NCBI RefSeq assembly: GCF_009766005.1
Contig: NZ_LMUK01000042.1
Location: forward strand, 227,791 to 283,730
From: Bradyrhizobium sp. S69
GTDB lineage: Bacteria; Pseudomonadota; Alphaproteobacteria; Rhizobiales; Xanthobacteraceae
Direction: 5' to 3'
DNA: 55,940 nt
Positions 35,106 to 42,260 of this stretch are shown here, one piece after another (the first letter of the stretch is position 1; the number at the start of each line of letters is the position of its first letter). Under the pieces are notes generated by a model. It was not told the origin of the DNA. It did no database searches and saw only the letters and a list, made by a program, of their open reading frames with translations. The position numbers and the translations under genes were made by a program.

Positions 35106-35438
35106 TCAATATTGGATCATTCGATCGAGGTGGCAGCCCGCGAGACAGCTAAGGATGTCGTCGGCCGACGCTCTGGGCCCCCCCGAAACCTTGCTCCGGC
35201 AATCCCTGATGCAAACGCGCACATCATCGGTCCACGCGCGTCCCTTGGTCTGGGATTGTGAGATACATCGATTGTTGCAGGCCTTGTCGCCGTCGGCGCA
35301 TTTTGCCAGGCACACTCCAAGTCCAGCTCGTTCCGCGTCCGTGAATGTCGCTTGTTGAGCCGAAGCCCGCGTCATGCTCGCCGCCGCCGTAGCGCAGAGC
35401 ACCAGCAAGACCAGCGCTATTCTGTGAACGTCTCGCAT
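35106..35438 (-). CDS. Small exported protein with four CX3C motifs
   Basis: A 110-residue protein. The ATG at 35436-35438 has GAGGAAGAG upstream and starts a signal peptide (ALVLLVLCATAAASMTRASA). The mature part of about 80 residues has eight cysteines in four CX3C pairs: GVCLAKC, KACNNRC, RVCIRDC and LSCLAGC. The spacing resembles helical hairpins pinned by paired disulfides, as in twin-CX3C or CHCH-type proteins. Export to the periplasm would allow disulfide formation. I do not know a named family; CX3C pairs can also bind metal. Confidence 0.75.
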   Translation of the reverse strand: MRDVHRIALVLLVLCATAAASMTRASAQQATFTDAERAGLGVCLAKCADGDKACNNRCISQSQTKGRAWTDDVRVCIRDCRSKVSGGPRASADDILSCLAGCHLDRMIQY

Positions 35439-35589
35439 CGCGGCTCTTCCTCGCGGTCGGCAAAATGACTGAAGTGACTTACTGAAGAAGGCATAGAACA
35501 ACCCGCCTCGCTTTGCCAATGGTGGTTTGTTCCCGGCCGTGGCCCGGGTTGTATGCATCACGTCAGGCATATTCCATACATTTGGCACG

Positions 35590-35612
35590 CGTCGTTCGGG
35601 AACCGAACGACG
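35590..35612. promoter_or_regulatory. Perfect palindrome, possible operator or promoter part
   Basis: CGTCGTTCGG-GAA-CCGAACGACG is a perfect 10-bp inverted repeat between the divergent CX3C gene and the small gene at 35663. Its centre contains GGGAACCG, and GGAAC followed 17 bases later by CATT loosely resembles a general-stress EcfG promoter (GGAAC-N16/17-CGTT). Confidence 0.45.
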
Positions 35613-35662
35613 GAGCTGCCCATTATCCTGTCGGCGCTCAATCATCGATGGAGGACAGGAAC

Positions 35663-35860
35663 ATGACAGGACGCCCTGATTTGATCCAACAGGCCAATGA
35701 GCTCAAGCGGCAAGCCGAGTCCGAGAACGACCAGAACATCCGCGATCGATTGGTGCGGATGGCTGAACATTACACTGATCTTGCGGAAAGCAAGGACTGG
35801 TCGGAGGCACATCCTCCAACCGTGGCATCGCTGAGCGAATTGTTCACCAGGCGCGAGTGA
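35663..35860 (+). CDS. Small conserved hypothetical protein
   Basis: A 65-residue, highly charged helical protein (MTGRPDLIQQANELKRQAES, NIRDRLVRMAEHYTDLAESK, ending HPPTVASLSELFTRRE). I have a general memory of similar short proteins in Bradyrhizobium, but no name. AGGA lies ahead of the ATG; an in-frame ATG five codons upstream (MEDRN) is an alternative. It is cytoplasmic and probably forms a helical hairpin. The palindrome at 35590-35612 lies just upstream and may control it. Confidence 0.65.
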   Translation: MTGRPDLIQQANELKRQAESENDQNIRDRLVRMAEHYTDLAESKDWSEAHPPTVASLSELFTRRE

Positions 35861-35945
35861 AGGGACGATTGCTAGAACGCCGACCATGGCCCAGCGCGCT
35901 TGGTTTCGTGTAACGAAGCGGCCATGACAATACGACGAATGCCAC

Positions 35946-36054
35946 CGTCATCCTGAGGTGCGCGCGCTTTCTTGCGCGCCTCGAAGGATGGCCGCGCGCA
36001 CAGCGCCGAACACCATTCTTCGAGACGCGCGAAGACGCGCTCCTCAGGATGACG
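35946..36054. repeat. Palindromic repeat (CGTCATCCTGAGG family)
   Basis: Outer arms CGTCATCCTGAGG (35946-35958) and CCTCAGGATGACG (36042-36054) are perfect, with inner GCGCGC-rich arms also pairing. It sits in the 222-base gap after the small gene at 35663. The element is a typical long intergenic palindrome of this bacterial group. Confidence 0.85.
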
Positions 36055-36082
36055 TTTCGGTTGCAGCAAGGGCTACTCATCA

Positions 36083-36352
36083 ATGGCCGACGGCAGGAAG
36101 AATCCATCGAGCCTGCAAATAAAACTTGACAGCATTTTGCTGATTTGCCCGTCGTGCCAATGTGTCGCAGCGGTCAAGCTTGATCTCGAAGGCAAATCAC
36201 CTTCACTTCTATCGCTATCCCGTGCCCTCGAAGAGGGGCGTTTCGCGATCGTCACGGACGTTGGTGCGGGATGCGGTGGACGCAAGGACGCTATTGACGA
36301 ACAGCGTTTGAGCGGACGGCAAAGTCGTGTGGTCCTGACGCCCCGATGGTAG
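36083..36352 (+). CDS. Small hypothetical protein
   Basis: An 89-residue frame with a plausible AAGGG ribosome site some distance upstream. It contains a CPSCQC motif near residue 22 that could hold a metal, and a GAGCGGRKDA stretch. It is not related to anything I recognise and lies between two repeat blocks, so it may be a remnant or a spurious frame. Confidence 0.4.
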   Translation: MADGRKNPSSLQIKLDSILLICPSCQCVAAVKLDLEGKSPSLLSLSRALEEGRFAIVTDVGAGCGGRKDAIDEQRLSGRQSRVVLTPRW

Positions 36353-36408
36353 GTGTCAAGTTCGCGAGGATGTTCGCATCACGCGGGCGACGGTGACAAG
36401 CAAGCCCT

Positions 36409-36632
36409 GGTCTCACCGGGGAGAGCACGAAATAAGCTGTAAAACCATTGCGCAGGGAAGGCCGGACTGCTTCCGCTGAACCTGTATGCTCATGTGCGTT
36501 TTTTTGTCTACCTTTGCACATGAGACCGCGGGTGCAGCGCGCACCCGGTCTTCCCTGCGCCCTCTTCTTTTTGGGGCGAAACGATTTGCAAACCTCGGGC
36601 GAATGCTGTCGCGAGAATGCGGAGGTGTATCC
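36409..36632 (+). repeat. Dispersed structured repeat, family B copy 1
   Basis: About 224 bases also present, inverted, at 55722-55940. An outer stem pairs GCGCAGGGAAGGCCGG (36450-36465) with CCGGTCTTCCCTGCGC (36545-36560), with one G-U pair if transcribed. Inside lie CGGGTGC-agcgc-GCACCCG and a conserved stretch CATGTGCGTTTTTTTG. A second hairpin (CGCCC...GGGGCG) follows. The 3' tail CGCGAGAATGCGGAGG recurs alone at 36845-36860. Confidence 0.85.
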
Positions 36633-36637
36633 AATTG

Positions 36638-36732
36638 TCATGCCCGCGAAGGCGGGCATCCAGTATTCCGCGACGCCCGTGATGGAACTGGAAACTCGCG
36701 GCGTACTGGATACCCGCCTTCGCGGGTATGAC
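36638..36732. repeat. Palindromic repeat (TCATGCCCGCGAAGGCGGGCAT family)
   Basis: Arms GTCATGCCCGCGAAGGCGGG (36638-36657) and CCCGCCTTCGCGGGTATGAC (36713-36732) pair almost fully, with inner ATCCAGTA/TACTGGAT arms. It directly follows the family B repeat. Confidence 0.85.
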
Positions 36733-36749
36733 GGCGGTGGGTGAAGCAA

Positions 36750-36830
36750 CGTCATTGCGAGGAGCTTTTGCGACGAAGCAATCCAGCTTCCTTCGCGTCC
36801 TGGATTGCTTCGCTAACGCTCGCAATGACG
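36750..36830. repeat. Palindromic repeat (GTCATTGCGAG family)
   Basis: CGTCATTGCGAG (36750-36761) pairs with CTCGCAATGACG (36819-36830); GAAGCAATCCAG pairs with CTGGATTGCTTC inside. A related half-element (GTCATTGCGAGCGTTAGCG) occurs at 55498-55516. The rest of the gap to 36973 is AT-rich and probably carries the promoter of the TPR genes. Confidence 0.85.
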
Positions 36831-36973
36831 GGCCATACTCCGGGTCGCGAGAATGCGGAGGCGTATGTTCCGCAAGGACGCCGCTTAAAATTTTAACGAC
36901 CAGATTAGCTTTAAAAATATCGATTTTGGGTAGTTTGAACGTGACAACGCAACCGTACCCGTGAGACGCAGCA

Positions 36974-38140
36974 ATGAACGGTCGACTTTGCCATGCGATG
37001 ATCCTGATGCTCGTAGCGCTCCCCTCCGCCAATGCACGCGCAACTGGCGTCGCTCAGTGCGCACTTGATCAGGTCCACCGCGATCCTCAATCCGTCATCG
37101 AACCCTGTTCGGCGATCATTGGCAACGAGGCGGCTAGCGCGAAAGATCGCGGATTTGCGCTCTTTATTCGAGGAAAAGGATATCACAACACAAAACGGCT
37201 TGACCTTGCCCGCGAAGACTATGATGCCGCGATCAAGCTGACGCCTGAGAATGAAGAGCTGTTCGTCTCGCGTGCCAATATTTTCCTTCGCGCCGGCGAC
37301 ACGGAGGAGGGAGTTTCATTTCTTCAGAAAGCCCTCGACCTCAATCCCAAGAACGGACATGCGCTACGGTCCATGGGCTCCCTATTTGACGATTTCGGTC
37401 AGCGGGAGCAGGCCGAACGTTTCTACACGATGGCTTTGGAGGTCGACCCCAAAGATGCCTACGCGCTTCTATTCAGAAGCAAGAAGTACGCTGGGCGCCG
37501 CGATTTCGTAGACGCGCTCAAAGACGCCGATGCGCTTGTTTCAATGCCGGCAGCAGACATCAATCTGCAAGGCTATTTGGATGAGTACGGTGACAGGCTG
37601 GATTTCCATATCGTCGCCTTGAAAAACAGATCACTAGTTCATGAAGACATGGGCAGGAGCGATCTTGCTGAAGCCGATGTAAGAGCAGCGGTCGACTACA
37701 GCCGATGCGATCTGTCGCTCTTGGTCTTGGGTGCGTTTCTGGCTGGTCAGCCCGGCCGCGGAGATGACGCATTGGGCAATTTGGACGAAGCTATTCGGCT
37801 CGGCTCTCACTCAGCACAAGCTTATTACGCAAAGGGATCGGTCCTTCTTGGGAAGAATGAGCGGAGGGGCGCTCTGCTGGCGTTTGACCAGGCTGGATCC
37901 CTCGATCCGTCCTTTGGTTATGCATTGCTGATGAGCGCGAGATTGCATCGCGACTTCGATGAAACGGATGCGGCGGTCGATGACATTGCGCGGGCGGTTA
38001 CCGTCGATTCCCGCATACGCGACCAAACCGTAGGATCGTTGCGTAGCTTCGGCTACTGGCGATCAGCCGCTCCTGATTCGTTAACCCCCGAACTGACGGA
38101 CGCGCTTCGCGCGTGCATGCTCGACAAACGGTGCAACTGA
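36974..38140 (+). CDS. Exported TPR-repeat protein
   Basis: A 388-residue protein with a signal peptide (MNGRLCHAMILMLVALPSAN) and about six to eight tetratricopeptide repeats, for example LDLAREDYDAAIKLTPENEE, EGVSFLQKALDLNPKNGHA, REQAERFYTMALEVDPKDAY and GALLAFDQAGSLDPSFGYA. TPRs are helix pairs that hold partner proteins. The C-terminus has a short helical tail ending ALRACMLDKRCN with a C-X5-C pair. The next gene encodes a similar protein, one base after the stop, so the two are translated together. Likely periplasmic; no partner is known. Confidence 0.85.
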   Translation: MNGRLCHAMILMLVALPSANARATGVAQCALDQVHRDPQSVIEPCSAIIGNEAASAKDRGFALFIRGKGYHNTKRLDLAREDYDAAIKLTPENEELFVSRANIFLRAGDTEEGVSFLQKALDLNPKNGHALRSMGSLFDDFGQREQAERFYTMALEVDPKDAYALLFRSKKYAGRRDFVDALKDADALVSMPAADINLQGYLDEYGDRLDFHIVALKNRSLVHEDMGRSDLAEADVRAAVDYSRCDLSLLVLGAFLAGQPGRGDDALGNLDEAIRLGSHSAQAYYAKGSVLLGKNERRGALLAFDQAGSLDPSFGYALLMSARLHRDFDETDAAVDDIARAVTVDSRIRDQTVGSLRSFGYWRSAAPDSLTPELTDALRACMLDKRCN

Positions 38141-38141
38141 G

Positions 38142-39227
38142 ATGATCGCAGTCAACTCGCGTGTCTGTCTGAGATTTGCCGCGGCGATGCTTGCGGGTTG
38201 GTTGCTTGGGCCCGCCGCAGCCTTTGACAGGATTGGCACCGCCGGACCCATCCGGAGCTTCGGTGGCACGCCTTGCGCGAAAGGCTACGCGCAAGGCGAG
38301 TGCGATCCGCCTGAAGTCGATTCCACTCTTCCGGTCAAACAGAAGGTTGAAGCTCGTGTGGAGCGCGCCCGCGGGCTCATTGGCCTGCTTCGCACCAAGC
38401 AGGCCGTCCAGGAGCTTGATGCGGCCGTGGCGGAAGCGCCCGAGGCGAGCTCGGCTGTTCTTTTGCGGGCGCGATTGAAGTTACCTGGCCAGCTAGCGGA
38501 CGCCCTGAGAGATGTCGAATCGATCATAGCACTCAACCCGTCCAACCCGGATGCGCTTGCAACGCGAGCATTCATACTGGCCGGCCAAGATGATCTTGCG
38601 CTGCGAGACGCCACGAAGGCCGTTTCGATCGAGCCAGACGACGTTGACGCGCTCTGGATTCGCTCAACGATCCTGGTTCGCCTCGGTAGGTTAGACGAGG
38701 CAGAGCAAGATCTCACACGGGCAATAGCCGCCGAACCCGACAACCCGACGGCGCTGCTATCTCGGGCGGAGTTGCGGCTGGCGCGCGGGCAAACGTCCGA
38801 GGCAGGGCGGGATGCCGACGCGGCGATCTTGGCGCGAGATGGGACCCAAGCCAGACAGATTCGAGCAGCGGCGCGGGCCAGAGACGGCGAATACGACGAT
38901 GCCCTTTCGGATTTGAACGCAATGCTCGGGCCGGTTGGCACGAAAGTAACGGCCAGTCCCGTCGGCTCCCGGCAATTCGTCGACATGCTGATCCAACGGG
39001 CGATGGTGCTGTCCCGCCTGGGGCGGCCTGATGATGCCAAAGCCGATTTATCTTCGATCGTTGCGCTTGGTGGTCAACGCGCGATCTTGCAGATGCAGCT
39101 CTACCTGCGCGGTCATGGTTTCCGGGACGTCGCCCTGGACGGTAAAGCATCGTCTCTGCTCGACGATGATATCATCTCGTGTTTTTTGAATGATGCGTGT
39201 GGCCGAGGGCTAACGTTAAAGACCTGA
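38142..39227 (+). CDS. Exported TPR-repeat protein, paralogue of the preceding gene
   Basis: A 361-residue protein with a signal peptide (VCLRFAAAMLAGWLLGPAAA) and TPR units such as QAVQELDAAVAEAPEASSA, ALRDATKAVSIEPDDVDAL and EAEQDLTRAIAAEPDNPTA. After the repeats comes a segment resembling the preceding protein's end (LYLRGHGFRDVALDG...DDIISCFLNDACGRGL), again with a C-X5-C pair. The GF/GY-x-DG-like run before the cysteines is reminiscent of a degenerate peptidoglycan-binding domain. The start lies one base after the upstream stop. A bidirectional terminator follows at 39253. Confidence 0.85.
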   Translation: MIAVNSRVCLRFAAAMLAGWLLGPAAAFDRIGTAGPIRSFGGTPCAKGYAQGECDPPEVDSTLPVKQKVEARVERARGLIGLLRTKQAVQELDAAVAEAPEASSAVLLRARLKLPGQLADALRDVESIIALNPSNPDALATRAFILAGQDDLALRDATKAVSIEPDDVDALWIRSTILVRLGRLDEAEQDLTRAIAAEPDNPTALLSRAELRLARGQTSEAGRDADAAILARDGTQARQIRAAARARDGEYDDALSDLNAMLGPVGTKVTASPVGSRQFVDMLIQRAMVLSRLGRPDDAKADLSSIVALGGQRAILQMQLYLRGHGFRDVALDGKASSLLDDDIISCFLNDACGRGLTLKT

Positions 39228-39252
39228 GATGGTTGTGAGGCCCCCAAACAAA

Positions 39253-39278
39253 AACGCCGCCCGAAATTGGGCGGCGTT
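39253..39278. terminator. Bidirectional intrinsic terminator
   Basis: AACGCCGCCC (39253-39262), loop GAAATT, GGGCGGCGTT (39269-39278). On the minus strand it is followed by TTTGTTT, a good T-run for the class II aldolase gene; on the plus strand by TT then TGG, weaker for the TPR genes. Confidence 0.85.
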
Positions 39279-39334
39279 TGGATTCGAAGTGCAGAGGTCG
39301 TTGAAGGCCAACCTACACCGGAATGACGAAAGTT

Positions 39335-40114
39335 TCAATTCTTGTAGTTGGGGTCGAGGCGTTCGACCTTGCGCAGCAAAGCCGGCCAGACCAGCGTGGT
39401 CGAGCGCAGTTCCTGGCGGTCGGGGTTGGCCAGCACGGCGGTGTTCTTGTCGATCACGGCCTGCTCGACCGGATAGGCGGTCGGCCCCAGCATGCGGGTG
39501 CGTACCTGCATGGTACAGGCGCGCTCCAGATGGAACATGCGTTCGAAGGCGGATGCGACCGAGCGACCGACGGTCAGTGTGCCGTGGTTGCGCAACAGCA
39601 TGTGGTTCCGGGTGCCGAGATCCTTTTGCAGCCGCGGGCGTTCGTCGTGATCGAGCGCGATGCCTTCATAGTCGTGATAGGCCAGATCGTAGGTGACGAG
39701 CTGCGCGGTCTGATTCATCGGCAGCAAGCCCTCCTGGCAGCTCGCGACCGCGGTGCCGTCGGGCGTATGCAGATGCAGCACGCAGCCGGCGTCTTCGCGC
39801 ACTTCGTGGATCGCCGAATGGATGGTGAAGCCGGCGGGGTTGATGCTGTACTGGCTCTCGGTGAGCTGGTTGCCGTCGAGGTCGACCTTGACCAGGCTGG
39901 AGGCGGTGATCTCGTCGAACATCAGGCCGTAGGGGTTGATCAGGAAGTGATGGTCCGGTCCCGGCACCCGCGCGGAGATGTGGGTGTCGACCAGATCGTC
40001 CCAGCCGTAATGCGCGATCAGCCGGTAGCAGGCGGCGAGGTTGACCCGCTGCGACCATTCGGCCGGGGTCATTTCCGATGGCACTTCTTTCAGGCGTGCT
40101 TCCGCTGGCGACAT
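39335..40114 (-). CDS. Class II aldolase/adducin family protein
   Basis: A 259-residue class II aldolase fold protein (fuculose-phosphate aldolase/RhaD-like). The zinc-binding His pair is in VLHLHTPDGTAVAS, and the third His in LLRNHGTLTVG; DTHISARVPG near residue 47 and the SLVKVDLDG segment are other family marks. Such enzymes cleave sugar phosphates with a zinc ion, but this subgroup in Rhizobiales has no established substrate. The ATG at 40112-40114 is chosen to match the family start; an upstream extension is Arg-rich. It ends at the terminator at 39253. Confidence 0.88.
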   Translation of the reverse strand: MSPAEARLKEVPSEMTPAEWSQRVNLAACYRLIAHYGWDDLVDTHISARVPGPDHHFLINPYGLMFDEITASSLVKVDLDGNQLTESQYSINPAGFTIHSAIHEVREDAGCVLHLHTPDGTAVASCQEGLLPMNQTAQLVTYDLAYHDYEGIALDHDERPRLQKDLGTRNHMLLRNHGTLTVGRSVASAFERMFHLERACTMQVRTRMLGPTAYPVEQAVIDKNTAVLANPDRQELRSTTLVWPALLRKVERLDPNYKN

Positions 40115-40243
40115 AGCGCTGCTCCGTATGGGCTGTTGATGTTCTCTTGCGAGCCTAGTCCTGCGACCGCTTCGCAGCAAGTCTCGGCCGCCGCGTGGCA
40201 GTCATGTTTTGCGGGATCAAGGATGGTCAGCAGGCTGTTGGCG

Positions 40244-40286
40244 CTAGAGCCCCGTTCCGATTCCATCGGAACGGAAAAGGCTCTAG
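40244..40286. repeat. Palindrome overlapping the GT39 stop codon
   Basis: CTAGAGCC (40244-40251) and CCGTTCCGAT (40252-40261) pair with ATCGGAACGG (40265-40274) and GGCTCTAG (40279-40286). The stop codon of the glycosyltransferase gene (TAG on the minus strand, 40283-40285) is inside it. This is a common repeat type in the group. Confidence 0.8.
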
Positions 40287-41932
40287 GGCGCCGGAATCGC
40301 GAGCAGGCTGGAAATGCTCTTGCCGCGAATATCGTAAACGCGCGCGAACACCACGTCGTCGCGCTTGATCTCCACCATCACGGGCGCCGGCAAGCCCTTG
40401 CAGTAGAATTCGCCGATCGTCATCGCGAAGTCGGCGGCATGGCTGTCCCAGCCGATCGTGAAGTCGGGTCCGAGCGCGACCTGGGCGGGACGTTGCGGCC
40501 CGCACACCGCGACCTTCCATTTACGTCCCTGCGGCGGCGATTCCTGCCGCTCGTTGAGTTCATCGCGCAGGCCATCGGAGGCCTGTTTCAGCGCCAGGCC
40601 CCAATAGTCCAGCATGTAGAGATCGTCGGCGGCGCGAACGGTTCCCGCGATATGGTTGAAGTGGGTGTATTGATAGGGGTGCAGCCGGATCATTTCGGTG
40701 AGCGGCAGCATCAGGCCGAACGCGAAGATGGTTACGGCCGCGGGCTGCCAGTGGCGCCGATGTTCGCCGAGCCAGTTCATGCCCCAGGCGAACGCGACGC
40801 CGCCGAGCACCGCCATCGGCGGAATCATGAAGATGAAATGGCGAATGCCGTTGTACAGCGCGGGACGCTTGAGGATCGCGATCAACACCGGCAGCGTTGC
40901 CGCCGTCGTCAGCATCAGCAGGATGGTCTTGCGCCGCGGCGTCACATCGCTGCGCGACAGCGATATCAGGGCGCCGATGCCGCCGGCGATGAACAGCGCA
41001 AGCAGCACTTCGGGCATTTGCAGCGCGAACAAGGTCGGCAGATACGACCATGGCATGTCGGGCACCGACACCAGCGCGCCGTCGAACATTTCCTTCCACG
41101 GCTTCTCGAAGAAGCTGGAGAAGTAGGTCATGGCCCGGAAAGGATTGGCCAGCTCCATCACCGACCACGGCCAGATCAGGCCCATGATGAGGTAGCCGAA
41201 CAGCAGGCTCGGCAGCAGCAAATACAGCACATGCCCGAAGCGCCGGATCGAGGCCCGCACGCCCTGCGAGCGCACCTCAGCGGCGAACAGCGGCACGAAA
41301 CCGATCAGCGCATACACAAGCCCGAGGCCGCCGAGCACGCGCGAGCCGAGCGACAGCCCGGCGCCGATGCCGACAATCAGGATCGTGGCGGGCGAGGGCG
41401 CGGGATATTCATCGGCGAGACGCACGAGGCCCAGCATCAGGATCACCATCGCAACGGCGAACGGCGAATCCTTCGGGTTCATGAACATGTGCCCGTAATA
41501 GGTTGGGCAAAGCGCCAGCAGCAGCAGCGCGGCGAGGCCCGCCAGCGGACCGCCGACACGCCGGCCAAGCCGCCACGTCACCGCAAGTCCGATCAGGCCG
41601 ACCACCGCGCCGAGCAGGCGGCGGGTCTCGAACAGTTCGAGCGGGATCACCCGATGCAGCAGGGCGGCCGCCATGTCGAAGCCACCGCCATACATATAGA
41701 GGTTGGCGAACGACAGCGCGCCGGTATCCCTGAAGCCGGAGCCGTACATGCGCAGCAGCAGGTCGGCGTATTCGGCGTGGGTATAATCGTCCCAGCCCAA
41801 TCCGTAGTCGCGAAACGTCAAGCTCGCGATCAAGCCGACCGCGGCAAGCACCACGATGGCAAGGTCGTCGCAGGTTCGTTCCACCGAGCGCCGCTGGGGC
41901 GTATCGATGGTTGACGTCGTGATTGATGACAT
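40283..41932 (-). CDS. Glycosyltransferase family 39/ArnT-like membrane protein
   Basis: A 549-residue polytopic membrane protein of the GT39/ArnT/PMT superfamily, which transfer sugars from polyprenyl-phosphate donors outside the inner membrane. About ten to eleven hydrophobic segments are present. The first loop after the N-terminal segment carries the acidic motif DYGLGWDDYTHAEYADLLL expected for the catalytic site, and GHMFMNPKDSPFAVAM follows in a later loop. The soluble C-terminal part (about 440-549) is probably periplasmic. The ATG at 41930-41932 is selected because codons farther upstream are antisense to the adjacent plus-strand gene. The acceptor is unknown. Confidence 0.85.
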   Translation of the reverse strand: MSSITTSTIDTPQRRSVERTCDDLAIVVLAAVGLIASLTFRDYGLGWDDYTHAEYADLLLRMYGSGFRDTGALSFANLYMYGGGFDMAAALLHRVIPLELFETRRLLGAVVGLIGLAVTWRLGRRVGGPLAGLAALLLLALCPTYYGHMFMNPKDSPFAVAMVILMLGLVRLADEYPAPSPATILIVGIGAGLSLGSRVLGGLGLVYALIGFVPLFAAEVRSQGVRASIRRFGHVLYLLLPSLLFGYLIMGLIWPWSVMELANPFRAMTYFSSFFEKPWKEMFDGALVSVPDMPWSYLPTLFALQMPEVLLALFIAGGIGALISLSRSDVTPRRKTILLMLTTAATLPVLIAILKRPALYNGIRHFIFMIPPMAVLGGVAFAWGMNWLGEHRRHWQPAAVTIFAFGLMLPLTEMIRLHPYQYTHFNHIAGTVRAADDLYMLDYWGLALKQASDGLRDELNERQESPPQGRKWKVAVCGPQRPAQVALGPDFTIGWDSHAADFAMTIGEFYCKGLPAPVMVEIKRDDVVFARVYDIRGKSISSLLAIPAP

Positions 41933-42260
41933 GGCTATCGGTAACCCGGTGTCCCCAGTGGCCCAGCGTTGGCGCTTTTGGGCCTCAATTCCCCGGCATC
42001 CATATAGCGCAGTTCCCTTTCTGGGTAATTGAGAATTGTGGCGTAAATGCCCTGATGCATCGCAGCATTTCAAGGCCTTAGCGCTTGGTCGAGATCCGTA
42101 TGTTGGACGAAAATTAGGGTCTGAATGGTATTTCTTGGGTGTGAAAGGCTGGTTTTGGGGAGGAACTTCGCTCTTCATTGCCGGTTGGCGGTGCAAACAA
42201 TATGACAGTATCGTGTCGTCGGCGGCTGCGCGGCATTCTGGCGCAGTAGGGGTGAGTTCG
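41933..42260. other. Divergent intergenic region
   Basis: A 328-base, relatively AT-rich gap between the divergent GT39 gene and the hypothetical membrane protein gene. It should hold both promoters. A plus-strand frame continues upstream of 42261 as far as 42036, but I see no ribosome site or coding-like composition there. Confidence 0.5.

Noticed and set aside
36448..36744. Short reading frames of 80-100 codons in the repeat cluster
   Set aside because: They are produced by the repeats themselves (translated palindromes such as NCHAREGGHPVFRDA) and recur wherever the repeat occurs.
36638..36830. Closely spaced repeats considered as a CRISPR array
   Set aside because: The repeats are inverted, of different families, and have no regular spacers; no cas gene is present.
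39323..41914. An 863-codon plus-strand open frame across the aldolase and GT39 genes
   Set aside because: It is antisense to two recognisable genes and its product is a His/Gln/Arg-rich sequence typical of shadow frames.
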